This document shows positions 36,818-49,100 of a stretch of 64,000 nucleotides of DNA, in pieces; position 1 is the stretch's first letter, and every line of letters begins with the position of its first letter. The DNA is taken from the NCBI GenBank assembly GCA_900239685.1, contig OENT01000729.1:17067-81066 (forward strand). Direction: 5' to 3'. The notes under the pieces were generated by a model, which searched no databases, was not told the origin of the DNA, and saw only the letters and a program-made list of their open reading frames with translations. The stretch is from Rotaria macrura. Taxonomy: Eukaryota > Rotifera > Eurotatoria > Philodinida > Philodinidae. The translations under genes were made by a program, and so were the position numbers.

Positions 36818-37305
36818 ATGTGAAATTATTAATGAATGCTAATAAAAAAAAAACTTCCTTATCGAAATTTTGCTTTTTATTCCGTCGGAGGATGTAACAG
36901 ATAATTCTTTGAATCCATTTATTTTGGATGACTCTTGATACTTCTCTTGATTTGAAATGATTCCGACCAGTAGTAGCAACGTTTCCTTATGGATTTTGTT
37001 CCCTTATTGTGAAAAAAGAAATGGCTGGATTTAGGCCAGTATGTAACTTGAGGAGAGGATGTACGGGTTTGAATGTAGTGGCATAGACATGGCTAGAGCT
37101 CAAGTGAGGTACAGCCGAGTCATGTTTACTTTGAAATTACTGAGCTATGAAATAAAAACAGGCGATATTCAATTGAATGCAATGGACTATTGAAATAAGT
37201 GTTGGAAGAATAGTTTCTGTAAAGACAGAAAGTGTTCATCCTAAATCAAGCATGAATGGCAATGTGAAGAAGAAAAAGTAGACACACTTTTGTATATATA
37301 TGTAT
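36818..37305. other. Intergenic, 3' side of the peptide gene
   Basis: Contains the poly(A) signal AATAAA at 36841-36846 followed by an A-run. No other feature seen before the TIR element at 37306. Confidence 0.5.
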
Positions 37306-38310
37306 GTCGGAGTTGACTCTAAACTTCAGTTGCCTTTAAAAGGCAACTAGTGTCTCTAAAATTGAAGAGTCAAGTAGGATGGAGCTAGTTGACTTTCAAA
37401 TGTATAATCATAAAGTTGTTATGCACTAATCAATAAGGAATGTTTTTTAACTGATTGAAACTTTTCGATCTGAAGTTAACAAATAATTCTTTATTAATCA
37501 TCATTTCATTTAATAATGAAGGTGACTTTCTGATCAAAGCTAGACGCCTATTTAAATGAATTGGATGCTAATAACGACAAGCGAAGTACTTGATAAGAGC
37601 TGAAACGTATGAAAAATTTGTACAAGTATACTCTCAACTAGAACCAAGTACGATCCTCAATTAAATGTTTGGGCTAAAAAGCGTTTCACTTGTGTTAAAA
37701 TTAATGATCAGGCTGTGCTGTATTCAACAAAAGGCAAATTAACAATTGTAAAATATGAATATCTATTTGAAATTCTCAATGAATGCCATTTATCTGTTGG
37801 TCATCTGGGAAGAGATAAAACCTGGAATGAAGTGACCCATCGTCAAGTTGTTTACTGCTTTTAAATCTGTTTTCCCGATTTAGGTTTAACTCTGTTATGC
37901 TTAGATACCACTTGAAATATTGAAGTTGTTTAGTAGTTTATGTGATCAATGTGCGTCACGGAACATCTTTCTTAAACCAGTTGCAGAGAAACCAATTATA
38001 GGCCTTAGATGTGGTCGTGGAAGAAAAGTCACACACCCACACCCTTATCTTTTTCTTGAAGGTTCATACCTTTATCTCAATCTCATCCATTGAATACAAT
38101 TTTATTTATCATATCAATAACAACTTTATGATTATTGATTTTAAAGTTAACTTGTCTTTAAAATTGAAAAGTCAACTAACTCTATCCTATTCGATTTTAA
38201 AGCCAACTAGCTCCATCCTAGTTGATTTCAAAACCAACTAGTTGACTCTTCAATTTTAGAAACAACTAGTTACCTTTTAAAGGCAACTGCATTTTAGAGT
38301 CAACTCCGAC
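37306..38310. mobile_element. About 1-kb TIR element carrying an integrase-domain relic
   Basis: The left end reads GTCGGAGTTGACTCTAAACT and the reverse complement of the right end GTCGGAGTTGACTCTAAAAT. Both go on through CAGTTGCCTTTAAAAGG and CTCTAAAATTGAAGAGTCAA, so the terminal repeats exceed 70 bp. The right subterminal part holds several copies of an AACTAGTTGAYTTTNAAA-like word (38150-38280). The flanks are symmetrical TAT/ATA. The interior contains the dead gene piece at 37651-38010. Confidence 0.8.
37651..38010 (+). pseudogene. Degenerate integrase zinc-binding (H2C2) domain
   Basis: The plus strand from about 37651 gives DPQLNVWAKKRF, then EYLFEILNECHLSVGHLGRD and KTWNEV before a stop near 37862. 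After a frame shift, LCDQCASRNIFLKPVAEKPI follows (about 37940-38003). Together these give the HxxxxH...CxxC pattern of the integrase zinc-binding domain found before the catalytic core of retroelement integrases and of related domesticated genes. Stops and the shift show it is dead; no integrase core or polymerase follows. It lies inside the TIR element. Confidence 0.7.
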
Positions 38311-38313
38311 ATA

Positions 38314-41300
38314 TACGTATATATACATATATATATCTCCTGCATTGCTTTTCCACCTCTCCGAAAGAATCCAACGCTTTTGATAATCCCATAAGTATAC
38401 TGTGTGGGAATAAAGAATAAAGATTGGATTTAGAAGTAAGTTAGTCTTTCTACAGTTAATTTAGAAGTTTCACGAAGATAATTCATCGGGAAGTTTTCGC
38501 ACGACATAAGAATAATGTCAATTATCAAGATTCTCACGATTTTGAATACCATTGTCCGTTATGCTAAATACGATGTACAATATATTAATCTATCGATACA
38601 TAATCATGTATGAGGAAAAAACTCTTTGGCTATTTTCTTTCTTGTAAAAATATTGCTCTTGTCGAGATAATTATGCTTGAAAATATTATCGGTTATCTTT
38701 AGCTATATAATTATGTTAGTTACCATCAAACTAGAGATTACAACCCATTTTCATTCTTAATTTTGGATAGAGCGTTTTACTATCATAGATAAATTTACCA
38801 ATGAGTGATCCAAACGTTGCACTGAGGTCAATAATTCGAAAATATCTTTCATTGAAAATTATTAAAGAAATACATTCTGATTTATAATGTTTTAACTATC
38901 ATAAAAATCTTCAATACTATTCGTACGCTTTGGTTATGATGCAAAGTAAGGATAATGGAACACAAGGACGTATTTATCAGACTGTACTTGATATATTTTA
39001 TGAATTCACTTCTGTATCATTTTATATTATCGGCAATAAACGAAATGACAGTAGGCCGCTGTAATTTATTATGCATTTATGTTCGTGTCCGATTATCTAT
39101 ATCGAATCTTTTACAGAGACATAAAAGAAACAGATATTAGATTCTTTTGAGACAAACCAAATAAATTAATAATTCATTCATAATGTCCATATCTTACATA
39201 CATATCATTAATATGAAGAATAAATATCATTTTTATTGTCCTCTGGAAGTTTAAATTCATCCATAGATGTTAAAAGACCTAGCGCACTTATCAAAATAGA
39301 AAAATCTCCTTCGTTAATATGTCCCACATTGGACTTATTCGATACGAGTAAACGATTTTAATCAGTGTAGAAAAGCCTAACGAAGAAGAGTGAAAGTTGT
39401 GTTTTTTGTTACACTCTGGAATATATTGAGATCATACACTGTAGAGTTTCACCATGATCGAGCGTCTATATATAATCTGTACTAGCAGATCGCATGAATC
39501 TTACTTCCCTAACTGGTGGTGTCAATAAGATCGACGATGTAATCGTGTATGTGTTTGTAAATAGATGCCATGAAATATTGTAGTTAAAGTGCATTTCACA
39601 TAAGGCTATGGGATGCTAATGTCTCAATGCTTCATTGCATTTCAAAATGTGAGTGTCATTGATATATTTAGATAAGAAGATCAGTTAGATTCATATAAAA
39701 TTAACTCAGCACAATATGCATCCTACAAATATTAGTATTCGACAGTGCACAGCTAAGCATTTTGAAAAGGTACGATTAGTCTATTGTGAAATAAAAATTA
39801 TTTCACGTGCTTTCCTCATAGGAAATATCAACATGCCGTTTCTATTATATATTCGAAGCTGAGTACATTGAAAAATCCGGTCGATAGCTAAAATCAGTTA
39901 ATGGCTCAAAAGAAACTTTGTATATTTGTTGTGATCTCTAGTAATTAAAAGTAATAGTATATGAAGATCAAGCTACTTTCTCCAATGCAGAAAGCTTTTC
40001 AACGCTCACTTTTCATGTAAATATGATATAGTCAAATTAAAAGGTTGAACGTTTTCTGTAGGTTTTTCATCGTGCAAATGTTCTCTCCAACACATGTTCA
40101 TAAATATATAGTGTCCCTTGATTCAATTTTAGAATGTAGAACATCTTTTTTTATGATTACTCTGCTAAAGCTTCATTGAGGTTATTTATTTAAAAAAGAA
40201 CCATAAAAATCATTAGAGTTATGTAGATGAATGAGAAATGTTCTTTTGTCCTTCAGTACATTTTAATCGAAACTTGACATTTCACAGTTATGTTTAAATA
40301 TATACAAACCCATCACGAACCATGACGCAGATCCACAATTTTCTTTCTTGATTATAATCTGTTATAAAACAGCTGCAGTTACATTGTGGTAAATGATCTT
40401 GATCATTCTTATCTAAATCGACTGTTCGAATTCAATGATGAAACATAAAATGATTTCGTGAAATTTTTTAAAACTAGAAATTCGAACCGAAAATCAAACT
40501 CTCTTGAGGTGCTCGTAAATGTTAATTTGTCTGAATCACTTAAAACTGTATCGAAAATATTTAAAAAATTTATATATATATATATATGCCAACACTGACG
40601 AGTCAGTTGTATAGATGGAAAAAGAGTCGAATCAACATGCCATAGAGTTTTATTTTTTACGATAGAAACCAAGTGAGATTCAGTAAATGGAAACGAAACG
40701 ATCATTTCTCTAATGATCTCGAATTGATGTTGCTTTTAAATGTTACTGATATTGATCAAAAATTATCCTTTCGATTTAATGTTCAAATGTTGAAAATCTA
40801 TCGTAATCGAATATTTTCATCCGATTTTTGAAATAAGAGCAAAGAGGAGATTTTGTTGTTAGAGTAGAAACTTGTGGTTTGGGAGAGAGATAGAGCTCTG
40901 TATGGTGCTGATATGACTTTTTCTGTGGATGTTATTTCAAATATTGTGAGCGCGAAAGTGCAGCATACTTTTCGAGTCAGAATTGAAGCCGTTATTGTGA
41001 AAATACATTCACGACTATGTTATAGATTGCACTGATGAAGAAGGCAATAGGAAGTTTTCATAAACGTTCAATATACTCTTGCATGAGTGAAAATCATCTT
41101 ATAGAGACATGGATAATATCGGGAAAACGGAAATTCGTCCTTATCCGCTTCATAAATACAGACGAGTTTCAAAAGATATCATTGATGCTCTATGGATATG
41201 TTCTTCAAATGACGGCTGTGAAGACACGCATCGAACAATAGATCAACATAAAAGATCTGCATCTGATTAAAGATCATAGAGACAGAATATTCTCCATTTT

Positions 41301-42378
41301 CATTTCACAAGGGTTGTACTAACAAATTTTACGATTGTTTGGAATAACAAATATATGTGTGAAGCAAACAGTCTTTCTAGCAGAAAGACAAATATTCGTC
41401 ATATCTTTGTGGACTACTAGTTACAATTCGTGTGGTCAAACCATCTGTATTGATTAAATCATTTTCTGTTTCTACAATAGAACAAATTAACAACAGAAAG
41501 ACAAAACATTGAGATGGTAATGTGATCGTTTCTATTGGATAAACATTTCATTTATCGCTCTACGGATAATATACCCTTTCTTTTCATATTTTCGATTGAA
41601 TTGTTCATATAAACAAACTATCTCAGAAATACAAAAAAAAATGAAGATAATCAGTAATGATTATGAAACATGGAAAGCAATCTGCATTCAAAAGGTTCAT
41701 GTTTAAACTACAAGCAGTTTAGAACAAGTCTATTGAAGTAAAACAAGTGAACAGGATTTAATACTTCAAATAGTTTCGTGTAAGATCTAAAGAAGTGGAA
41801 CCTTTTATTTTATTGTAAATTTACTCTAGACTTGCAACTTGGAGTGGGAAAATTCAAATTTATTTTAAATTCAGCTTGATAATATTTAAATTTATTGTAG
41901 ACTTAACTTGTCAATATTTGGATTTATTTTAAATTTAATGCTTCGGCATATAAATGTAAAATAAATCAACTACGAAGATACTACCCGGCTACTAATAAAC
42001 TTCACGTATCGCACTTGATACTTTCATAATTTACGCATAAGTTTTATCTTTGTCTTTTCTTCATTTTCAGTTATGATGCTGATGAAAATTAAGAATGAGC
42101 AAAGATTAAATGACCTTGAATTTTCAATTTTCATTGCTGTTTTTCAAGAACTAACACGAAGCAGATAAAATCAACGAGATCAATAGGTCACAAGAAAGGG
42201 GAAATCGGCAATATTTCTCAAAGCAATTGTTTTTCATGTAAATAAGCTTATGACAAAAACAAATTAAACATGACAAAAAAAATAGCCCTCATAGTTAAAA
42301 ATTGAGAAATTCTAGGACCGCGAATAGTCATTTGTAATCAATGCTCAAGAATAATCATGGAACTAAAGCGATGGATTA
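38314..42378. other. Intergenic, simple repeats only
   Basis: A TATA-type microsatellite at about 38311-38337 and an AT run at about 40568-40587. Near 41820-41950 a loosely repeated TTTAAATTTATT motif occurs. The frames at 40409-40705 (minus) and 41035-41241 have chance composition. Confidence 0.45.
40568..40587. repeat. AT microsatellite
   Basis: A run of about ten AT units in otherwise mixed sequence. Confidence 0.85.
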
Positions 42379-42833
42379 CCTAAGCTGAAAAAAGTTTTCA
42401 AAAACACGTTTAAGCGCCCGAAAATGGATGGAAAATCAAGAAAAGTGGACGTGTTTGGATGCCGATCAAAGTCCCCGATTATGAGTGAAAAACGCTCATT
42501 TCTTCACCTTGTGCATTTAATCGCGCTTTCAGCCAAAACACACTTGTAGATGCATAAAAAAAGACAGGGATAGTAGTCGTTTATTGCATAGTCGTTATAA
42601 ATGATGGGATCATAATAAGAGTTCTTAACTACTAATAAGACGACCACTTTTCCTGTCTTTTTGTATGCATTTACAGGTGTGTTTTGGCTGAAAACGCGAT
42701 TAAATGCACAAGAAGGTGAAGAAATGAGCGTTTTTCACTCACAATTGGGGACGTCGATTGCCATCCAAAGATGAAAATTTCTCTTAATTTTCGGGCACTT
42801 TAAAGCGTTTTTGAAAAATTTTGTCTCCTTGGG
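42379..42833. mobile_element. 455-bp foldback element with arms of about 200 bp
   Basis: The left arm (about 42379-42580) and the right arm (about 42645-42833) are imperfect reverse complements. Shared words include TTTTCAAAAACACG/TTTTTCAAAAACGC, GCGCCCGAAAAT/GTGCCCGAAAAT, AAACGCTCATTTCTTCACCT and AAAAGACAGG. The loop is about 65 bp. No coding frame. A MITE or foldback insertion, older than the one at 18842 judging by the mismatches. Confidence 0.8.
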
Positions 42834-44146
42834 CAAGAAGTTGAAGAAAAGTTTTCAGGAAGAACAAACTTATCTATCATTGTATTTAGTAAAGTTCGTT
42901 TTATGATTCTACTTCAACTTACAAGTTGCGTAAGACTCTATCATCCATTCTCAACATTTGTTTTTCTTTTCAATAACCCTGAAATCTTACCGCAAGAAAA
43001 ACAGGATGCATTAATAAAAAAAATTATTCGCAGTTGAATCACATTTAAATGTGGTCTCTGGGCCATACCGCATGTACTTTCAAGCATAATTATGTTCTTG
43101 ACTATACCCCCCACCTACCTCGTCGAATGATTAATTCATAGGCGTTTTTCTGTTGAGTACTATCAAGGTACTTCTCAAATAGAGAGAAGCAGACCAATAG
43201 TAAATAAAATTTGCATTGTAATCCATGCTAACTGCTAGAATGTCATAACACTTTGATTACTTGTTGTTACTTGACGATGGTTAATTTTAGAATGAACTTC
43301 TGTCCGATAATCGAAAGATGGATAGTTTAATGTGATCTTTATTGGGGAGTCAACGGACCAAATTAATCTTGCATTTAGATTAAATATAGGATTCTAATCA
43401 GACTAGTAAACTCGTATGGAATACAAGTAGTCTGTACATGAAACAAGATATAAACAATCTTCTCGAGTTGAGAATTCGATTGAAACAAGGTGCGTGATCT
43501 AGGTCTAAGTTTTATGTGTGGTGTTTTCCATCGAGGATAAATAACTGGGAATTTCATCGCTTGACTTCTTATGACAACACGAGAAAAATAAACCGAGTTT
43601 TTAATCTTGATTTCCTTGTTATATTATTTCAACTGAGACTAGTCACCAAATTTCTTTTTTCTTTGCAATCATTCTTTGATTATAGTTTCGTATTGAAGAA
43701 AGGCTGCCATTTTCATTTTGGCTACTGGTTCCAGTGTATAGTCTACGTATCAACGAAAATACATAATTTGACTCAAGGTCATTCATTCCTTTGTCCGATT
43801 CAATTCGAACAGAACGGCAAACACTCGAGAATAGTATCAATAATATATCAATATTTGTCCGGTATATTCAATTCGAAGAGGGAGATACGATGAAAAAGTA
43901 TGTCGTGATTAAGAAAGAGAACAAGCGCAATATATTTGAAATTCAGATCGGTATGTGGTTAGTTCTTCATTTGTAAATACAGAAAAAAAGAGAAACGAAA
44001 CAAACATGAAATCGAATCTTTGTTTCGTCCTTCAGTATAGAAAAAAAGAGGTAATAAACCACGAAAAACACGTATAAAAGCGTCAGTCTCGCAACGATGA
44101 ATGATTTTTTTGTAAAACAGTATCGTCTGATTCACATACTGTTCCT
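42834..44146. other. Intergenic; upstream of the intermediate filament gene
   Basis: Overlapping chance frames on both strands between 43375 and 43976, none with motifs. The last few hundred bases must contain the promoter of the filament gene. Confidence 0.45.
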
Positions 44147-46105
44147 ATGGGCGAAAACAAGAAAACTGAAAGTGTGGTTGCGACCTATCATCGTCGAGAT
44201 GTGCAATTGGATTCAGCTCCTTCCTATACAGTCTCATTGATTGTTCATCTTCGACAACTTCACACAGATTTCCAGACGCAATATAAACATGAGAAACATG
44301 AATTGAATGAATTGAATGAACGACTACGTCATTTTGTTGACCGTGTACAACAATTGGAAGCCACAAATGACAAGTATCTTTCACAAATAGTTAATTTTCG
44401 ACGATCGTCATCTGATCTCGGCGGTGCAGATATTGAATGGCACGATCGTTATCTTCATCTACAGTCCGATCTCATGACTGTAAGTCATGGTAGCATTGAT
44501 TTCGGACTTGAAGTTGAAATGTATCAATTACAAACTGCAATCTATCAACAATTAATCGATATGGAAAAAGAATGGAAAGATGAACGACGTGCTAAATTAG
44601 AACAAGAATTGAATCAAACATCATTGACTTTAAATAGTTTACGTACATCGAATTCAGATATAGGACGTGAAGTGGAAAGTCTCTATGCTGCACGTGATGC
44701 TGCCTATCAAAAATATTTAAGATTAACACAAGATTGGTCTCAAATGAGAAAACGCAGCAAAGAATGGGAATTAAATTTGCAATTGTTGAAGAATCAAGTT
44801 GCATTCTACAAGAGTTTACGTTCACATTCATCAAGGTTAGTAAAATTCATGTGTGGTTGTTCTTCTAATTTACACACAATTTCATTTGTGCTGAAGGGGT
44901 TACACAGGAATGTCCGTCGCTACGATTGATATCAAACAATATTCGTCGTTAGAATTAGATAAAATCATCAAAAGTATTCGTCGTGATTTTGAACAATTGT
45001 ATAGTGCATTTCATCTCGAAATGAAGACGCATTACAAAACGCAATTAGAAGAAATACAAGCCGAAGTTGAACAAACATCTCGTTATCAATCAACTGCTGT
45101 TGAGACATTCTCATCCAGTCTACAGACGCTACAGATCGAATACGAAAAAGTACAGAAGAGTTATGCCTATGAAAAAGAAGTCATTATGAAATTAGAAGGC
45201 ACATATTGTAAGTGTTCATTCAATTCTTTCATTGTCATCTATAGTTTTATTTTATTTTTTGTTGTTCTTAGCTAAACTCGAAATGGATTTTCACTCATTA
45301 CAACAACAGAACGACGAACGTTTTGAATTTCAAGCTAAAGATTTGGATATTTTACAAGATAGTATAGCTGCATTGGCCTTTGATACTGAAGAAATGCGAC
45401 GAAGGTTAGAAAGTTTACTAATCAAGAATTAAGAACTCTCATTTTACGAAATATGTTTAGGAAAATCAATTTGGAAGGTGAAATCATCGTCTACCGTCAT
45501 TTATTGGATAGTTACGGTATACAAGAGTATACAGTACGTGAGCCATCTTCCTCAGGAACAGCTGGTACCATTACAAGAAAATTCATTGTCAAAAGTCAAA
45601 AGAAAGGATCGATTGGCATTCGTAAGTACACGATACGAGATAAGCAAGAAAAATATAATCAAAGTTATTGCTCATTTCAGGAGAGTGTCCACCTGATGGA
45701 GCCTTCATTACTTTGTTCAATCATTCAACAGATAAAGTTGTAGATCTTTCAAGATGGTTGCTCAAGAGACGTCTCGATGGAAAGAATGAATTACAGTATA
45801 CAGTACCTGATGGCATTCGACTTCATCCTGCTAGTGAATTAAGAATCTATTCGAAACAAGGTGCCAACACTGCTAATATAGTTAAAACACATCGTTCTGA
45901 TACATCTAAACGTCAAGAAATCGTGAATAACGATATCATTTCTTGGGGTAAGCTCCTTTTTTCTCGAACTTATTTCACGTGTCAAACTATGTTTACTTGT
46001 TGTTTAGGATCTGGACATTCGACTGAAACGTTTCTGTATAATCAGCATGGAGAAGAGAAAGCAATATTTTCACAATCGATTGCCCTTGAAAGCAATAATA
46101 TCTGA
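44147..46105 (+). CDS. Intermediate filament protein with lamin tail domain (cytoplasmic type)
   Basis: Six exons: 44147-44835, 44897-45207, 45272-45404, 45461-45621, 45681-45947 and 46008-46105. Introns are 56-64 bp and keep the frame, giving 552 aa. A short head leads into the rod. The coil 1A consensus appears as ELNERLRHFVDRVQQLEA near residues 55-72. Long heptad-rich coiled coil follows. The rod ends with the helix termination motif INLEGEIIVYRHLLD at residues 380-394, rebuilt across the exon 3-4 junction. Residues about 434-545 form a lamin tail (Ig-like) domain with DLSRWLLKRR and, across the last junction, ISWGSGHSTETFLYN, matching the WGxGxS pattern of lamins. There is no CaaX box at the C-terminus (LESNNI) and no obvious nuclear signal. 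It is therefore a cytoplasmic filament of protostome type, forming cytoskeletal filaments, rather than a lamin. AATAAA at 46226-46231. Confidence 0.95.
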
Positions 46106-49100
46106 GAAAAACTAAACATGAGACCCAAAGCAATAATGCATAACTATCAAGGACAACAATAACTTCGTCTATCTGCTGCTTCTTTCTAACCTTATAGAAT
46201 ATGTTATCATTATTCTTTAACTTTGAATAAACTTAACAGACATGAATGAAATCTTAGAGCATTTTGCAATCGAACCCGAGATGAATACGTGGAAGAAACA
46301 ATCGATCAATTGCAATCAATGACTCTGTTCGAACTTCATTCTTGTTTGTAATTTCTCTGTCTGAATCCAGTTTATTTAATTCTCGACTATTGTAAAGTGA
46401 ACATCTCAGGAACTTCGAAACAGACTATTGAAATAGCTGTGTGAATCCATCGTTTAAGGCATAAACACATGAAGAAAGCTGGAGAAAATTTAAGTTTCAA
46501 TGAATTTTTCGAATATGTGATGTTTGTGAGCATTTACAAGAGGGAAAACATACAATATTAAGAAGAAACATTCAGTAAATTGATGATGTATTGCGTCTTC
46601 TTGCTCTCGATATACCAACAGTCTCGAAAGAAATAAGTTTTCAATTTAAAATCTATCAGCATTCATTTATAAACATGCATAGCAGTACAATAATTGCAAC
46701 CTAATGATTCACATTGCTGAGAATGAATAAAAGTTAGAAAATAGACTAGTCCTTGAATCTTAGTACTTATATTTAAGATATGGGTGAGATTTACAGATGA
46801 ATCACTATACGCTGGAATACTGGTGATCTATTAGTCGGATTTTAGGTAGTCAGAAAGGTTAATGAAAAAAACAGCTGCTCTAACCATTAGCTGACAACTG
46901 AGACTATGCGCGCTCTTTGATATTGTAATATAGACTCATCAGCACATGCAACTACTAATCCTTATATGTATGTATCATAGTTTAACAATCCTAACAAGTT
47001 CACAAGTATGTCAACCTTTTCACTTCATTACTTTTTCAAAGTCATTACTCTTACCATGTACTCTTAAGAGAAAACGAGTTCTTGTGTAAGTTTATTGAAA
47101 TTATAGATGTATTCTGTGTTGATTCATGCAATCACGTGAAAAATCTTCAATTCGATCAGATTACAAAGTTTATTTGAATTAGAATACCAGATTATCGATC
47201 ACTTTGATAATATGTATCAACGTATGTCATCATATTTTGTAGATTGAGTATAATCGCTAATGTAATGTGCTTATTTTAGGTTTATTATTACCCTTTCGAT
47301 GATAAAAGTCATTTGATTTTACAAAATGATTTATGTGACACTTTGGAGAACGTAAAAACACGCAGCTGATATCGATATCAGTACAAAGAATCGGATCAGA
47401 TTCCGTGTTTGTTAATAAAGTATTATTGTGCGAATTCGTTATTCATACTATACGACACTGAATCTATAATAGTTAGGAGGCGTAGTTTTTGTAAAGAAAT
47501 ATAAATTTTTAGAAAAGCACTTCTGGCGTTTTCTGAATTTTAGAGCTTTTGATATATTGCTTTTATTCAAGATAAATGAAGATATCAGTTCTTGGGAGCA
47601 TCCTTGACTATACAGCCCACTGAAATGATCTTTTTTCCTAAGAACGCTGCCAATTTAATAAAGACAGCACTGATATAATTAAATGCTAAAATCGTAATAG
47701 ATTCTTTTTTGAGACATTCACTTCAATACATTTGATGATCTCATTCATAGTAAGAAAAATCTTTATTGGGAGAACGTCGATCAAAAGAAATCGTCGCATA
47801 ATTTTATCTCAGATAAAAAATGAGTTCGTTACTTTCAGGTAATCATTCTGAAGAAGAAGATGAAATTTTATTTCTATCATACGATTCATGTCAATCCAAA
47901 AATAGTTCCAAAAAACAATTTTGGTAATATGTCCAAGAAAATACGATTACGAAGTTCACAATAAAAGCAATTGATTTTTATGATCTGTCTATATTTTAAA
48001 TTTGTATGAGGTACAGGGCTTCATCCATGTGTAAAGACATTCACACTCACTGCCCCTACAGTATCCAGGTGACTATAATTCAAGCGATGTGTGAAACTTT
48101 GATCATAAAACAACTCGTTCGAAAACACCGTATTTTGTAATAAACTTTGAATTTATTCATCAGTCAAATGATACGATGAAAAATAATCATTCTTAGAAAG
48201 TTCACTACACTGAAGCACTTCTTTGAATATTCTCAATAGCATGATTTTTAAAAATTCTTCAACGAGACAGTTTATTGAAGTTTTTACTTGACTACAAAGC
48301 TTGTAGTGGTCAATGGTATAGAACGAGTCGACATAAAGACAAGAGTTGTACATTGACAGCACTATTGAGAAAAATTCAATAGACCGATGAACAAATTAGG
48401 AATCGCTTAATCCAAATTTCAACAGATAAGGTATGAGCCACGGTAGTAATCAAAAATCTATTCCAGTCTTCGATATTGCACTTACAAGTAACGTAGGAGA
48501 TAGAGTCTGTCATGTTTCTCCTTGCATAGATGGACTAACAAAACATTTATGAGGAATAAAAGTTCTACTGATTTCCCTAAGTAAGTTTCGTCTTACTTCG
48601 TTTGACATGATATGCAGAGATTTCTAATTGTCAATAATCTATTAAATATGTTTTTACATGATGAATAATATTGCTGATATTACAATAAAAAAATTACACA
48701 AACGAATGTCTATTGAAGTATAAAATTTGGTTCAGCAATTATAGAGAGTGTATACAAACCTAATAGGTTCTTTTAGAATAATTCTCTCAAATGAATCAGA
48801 AAGATCAACAGTTTTAGTTATTACTAACAGAAGATAAAATCTATTAGATCTTTAACCCTACAATATATCTCCGACAAGTTCTTTTTTAACGCAACATTGT
48901 GTACTAGAAAACATAAATAATATGAATTCTCAACGTTTCATTAGAATTATTAACGAAAGTTAAATAAACTAGGTCAATCGGCTGTTTAAAACAGCTTTAG
49001 TCATCTATGACCTATAGCACGTTTCTAAAATGTCTTCGATTAAATTTTCAGGAAACATTAACTTCTTGCTGATTCGATGACAAAAAATTCATCCTGAAAA

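Noticed and set aside
43516-43893. 125-codon plus-strand frame upstream of the filament gene
   Set aside because: Phe/His-rich chance-like composition, overlapped by a minus-strand frame, no conserved motif, and it lies in the presumed promoter region.
46251-46300. GGTTCGATTGC-like B-box on the minus strand, possible tRNA
   Set aside because: No A box at the right distance and no cloverleaf stems could be formed by eye.
48153-48362. 69-codon minus-strand frame
   Set aside because: Slightly protein-like, but no motif, no partner exon and no conserved signals.
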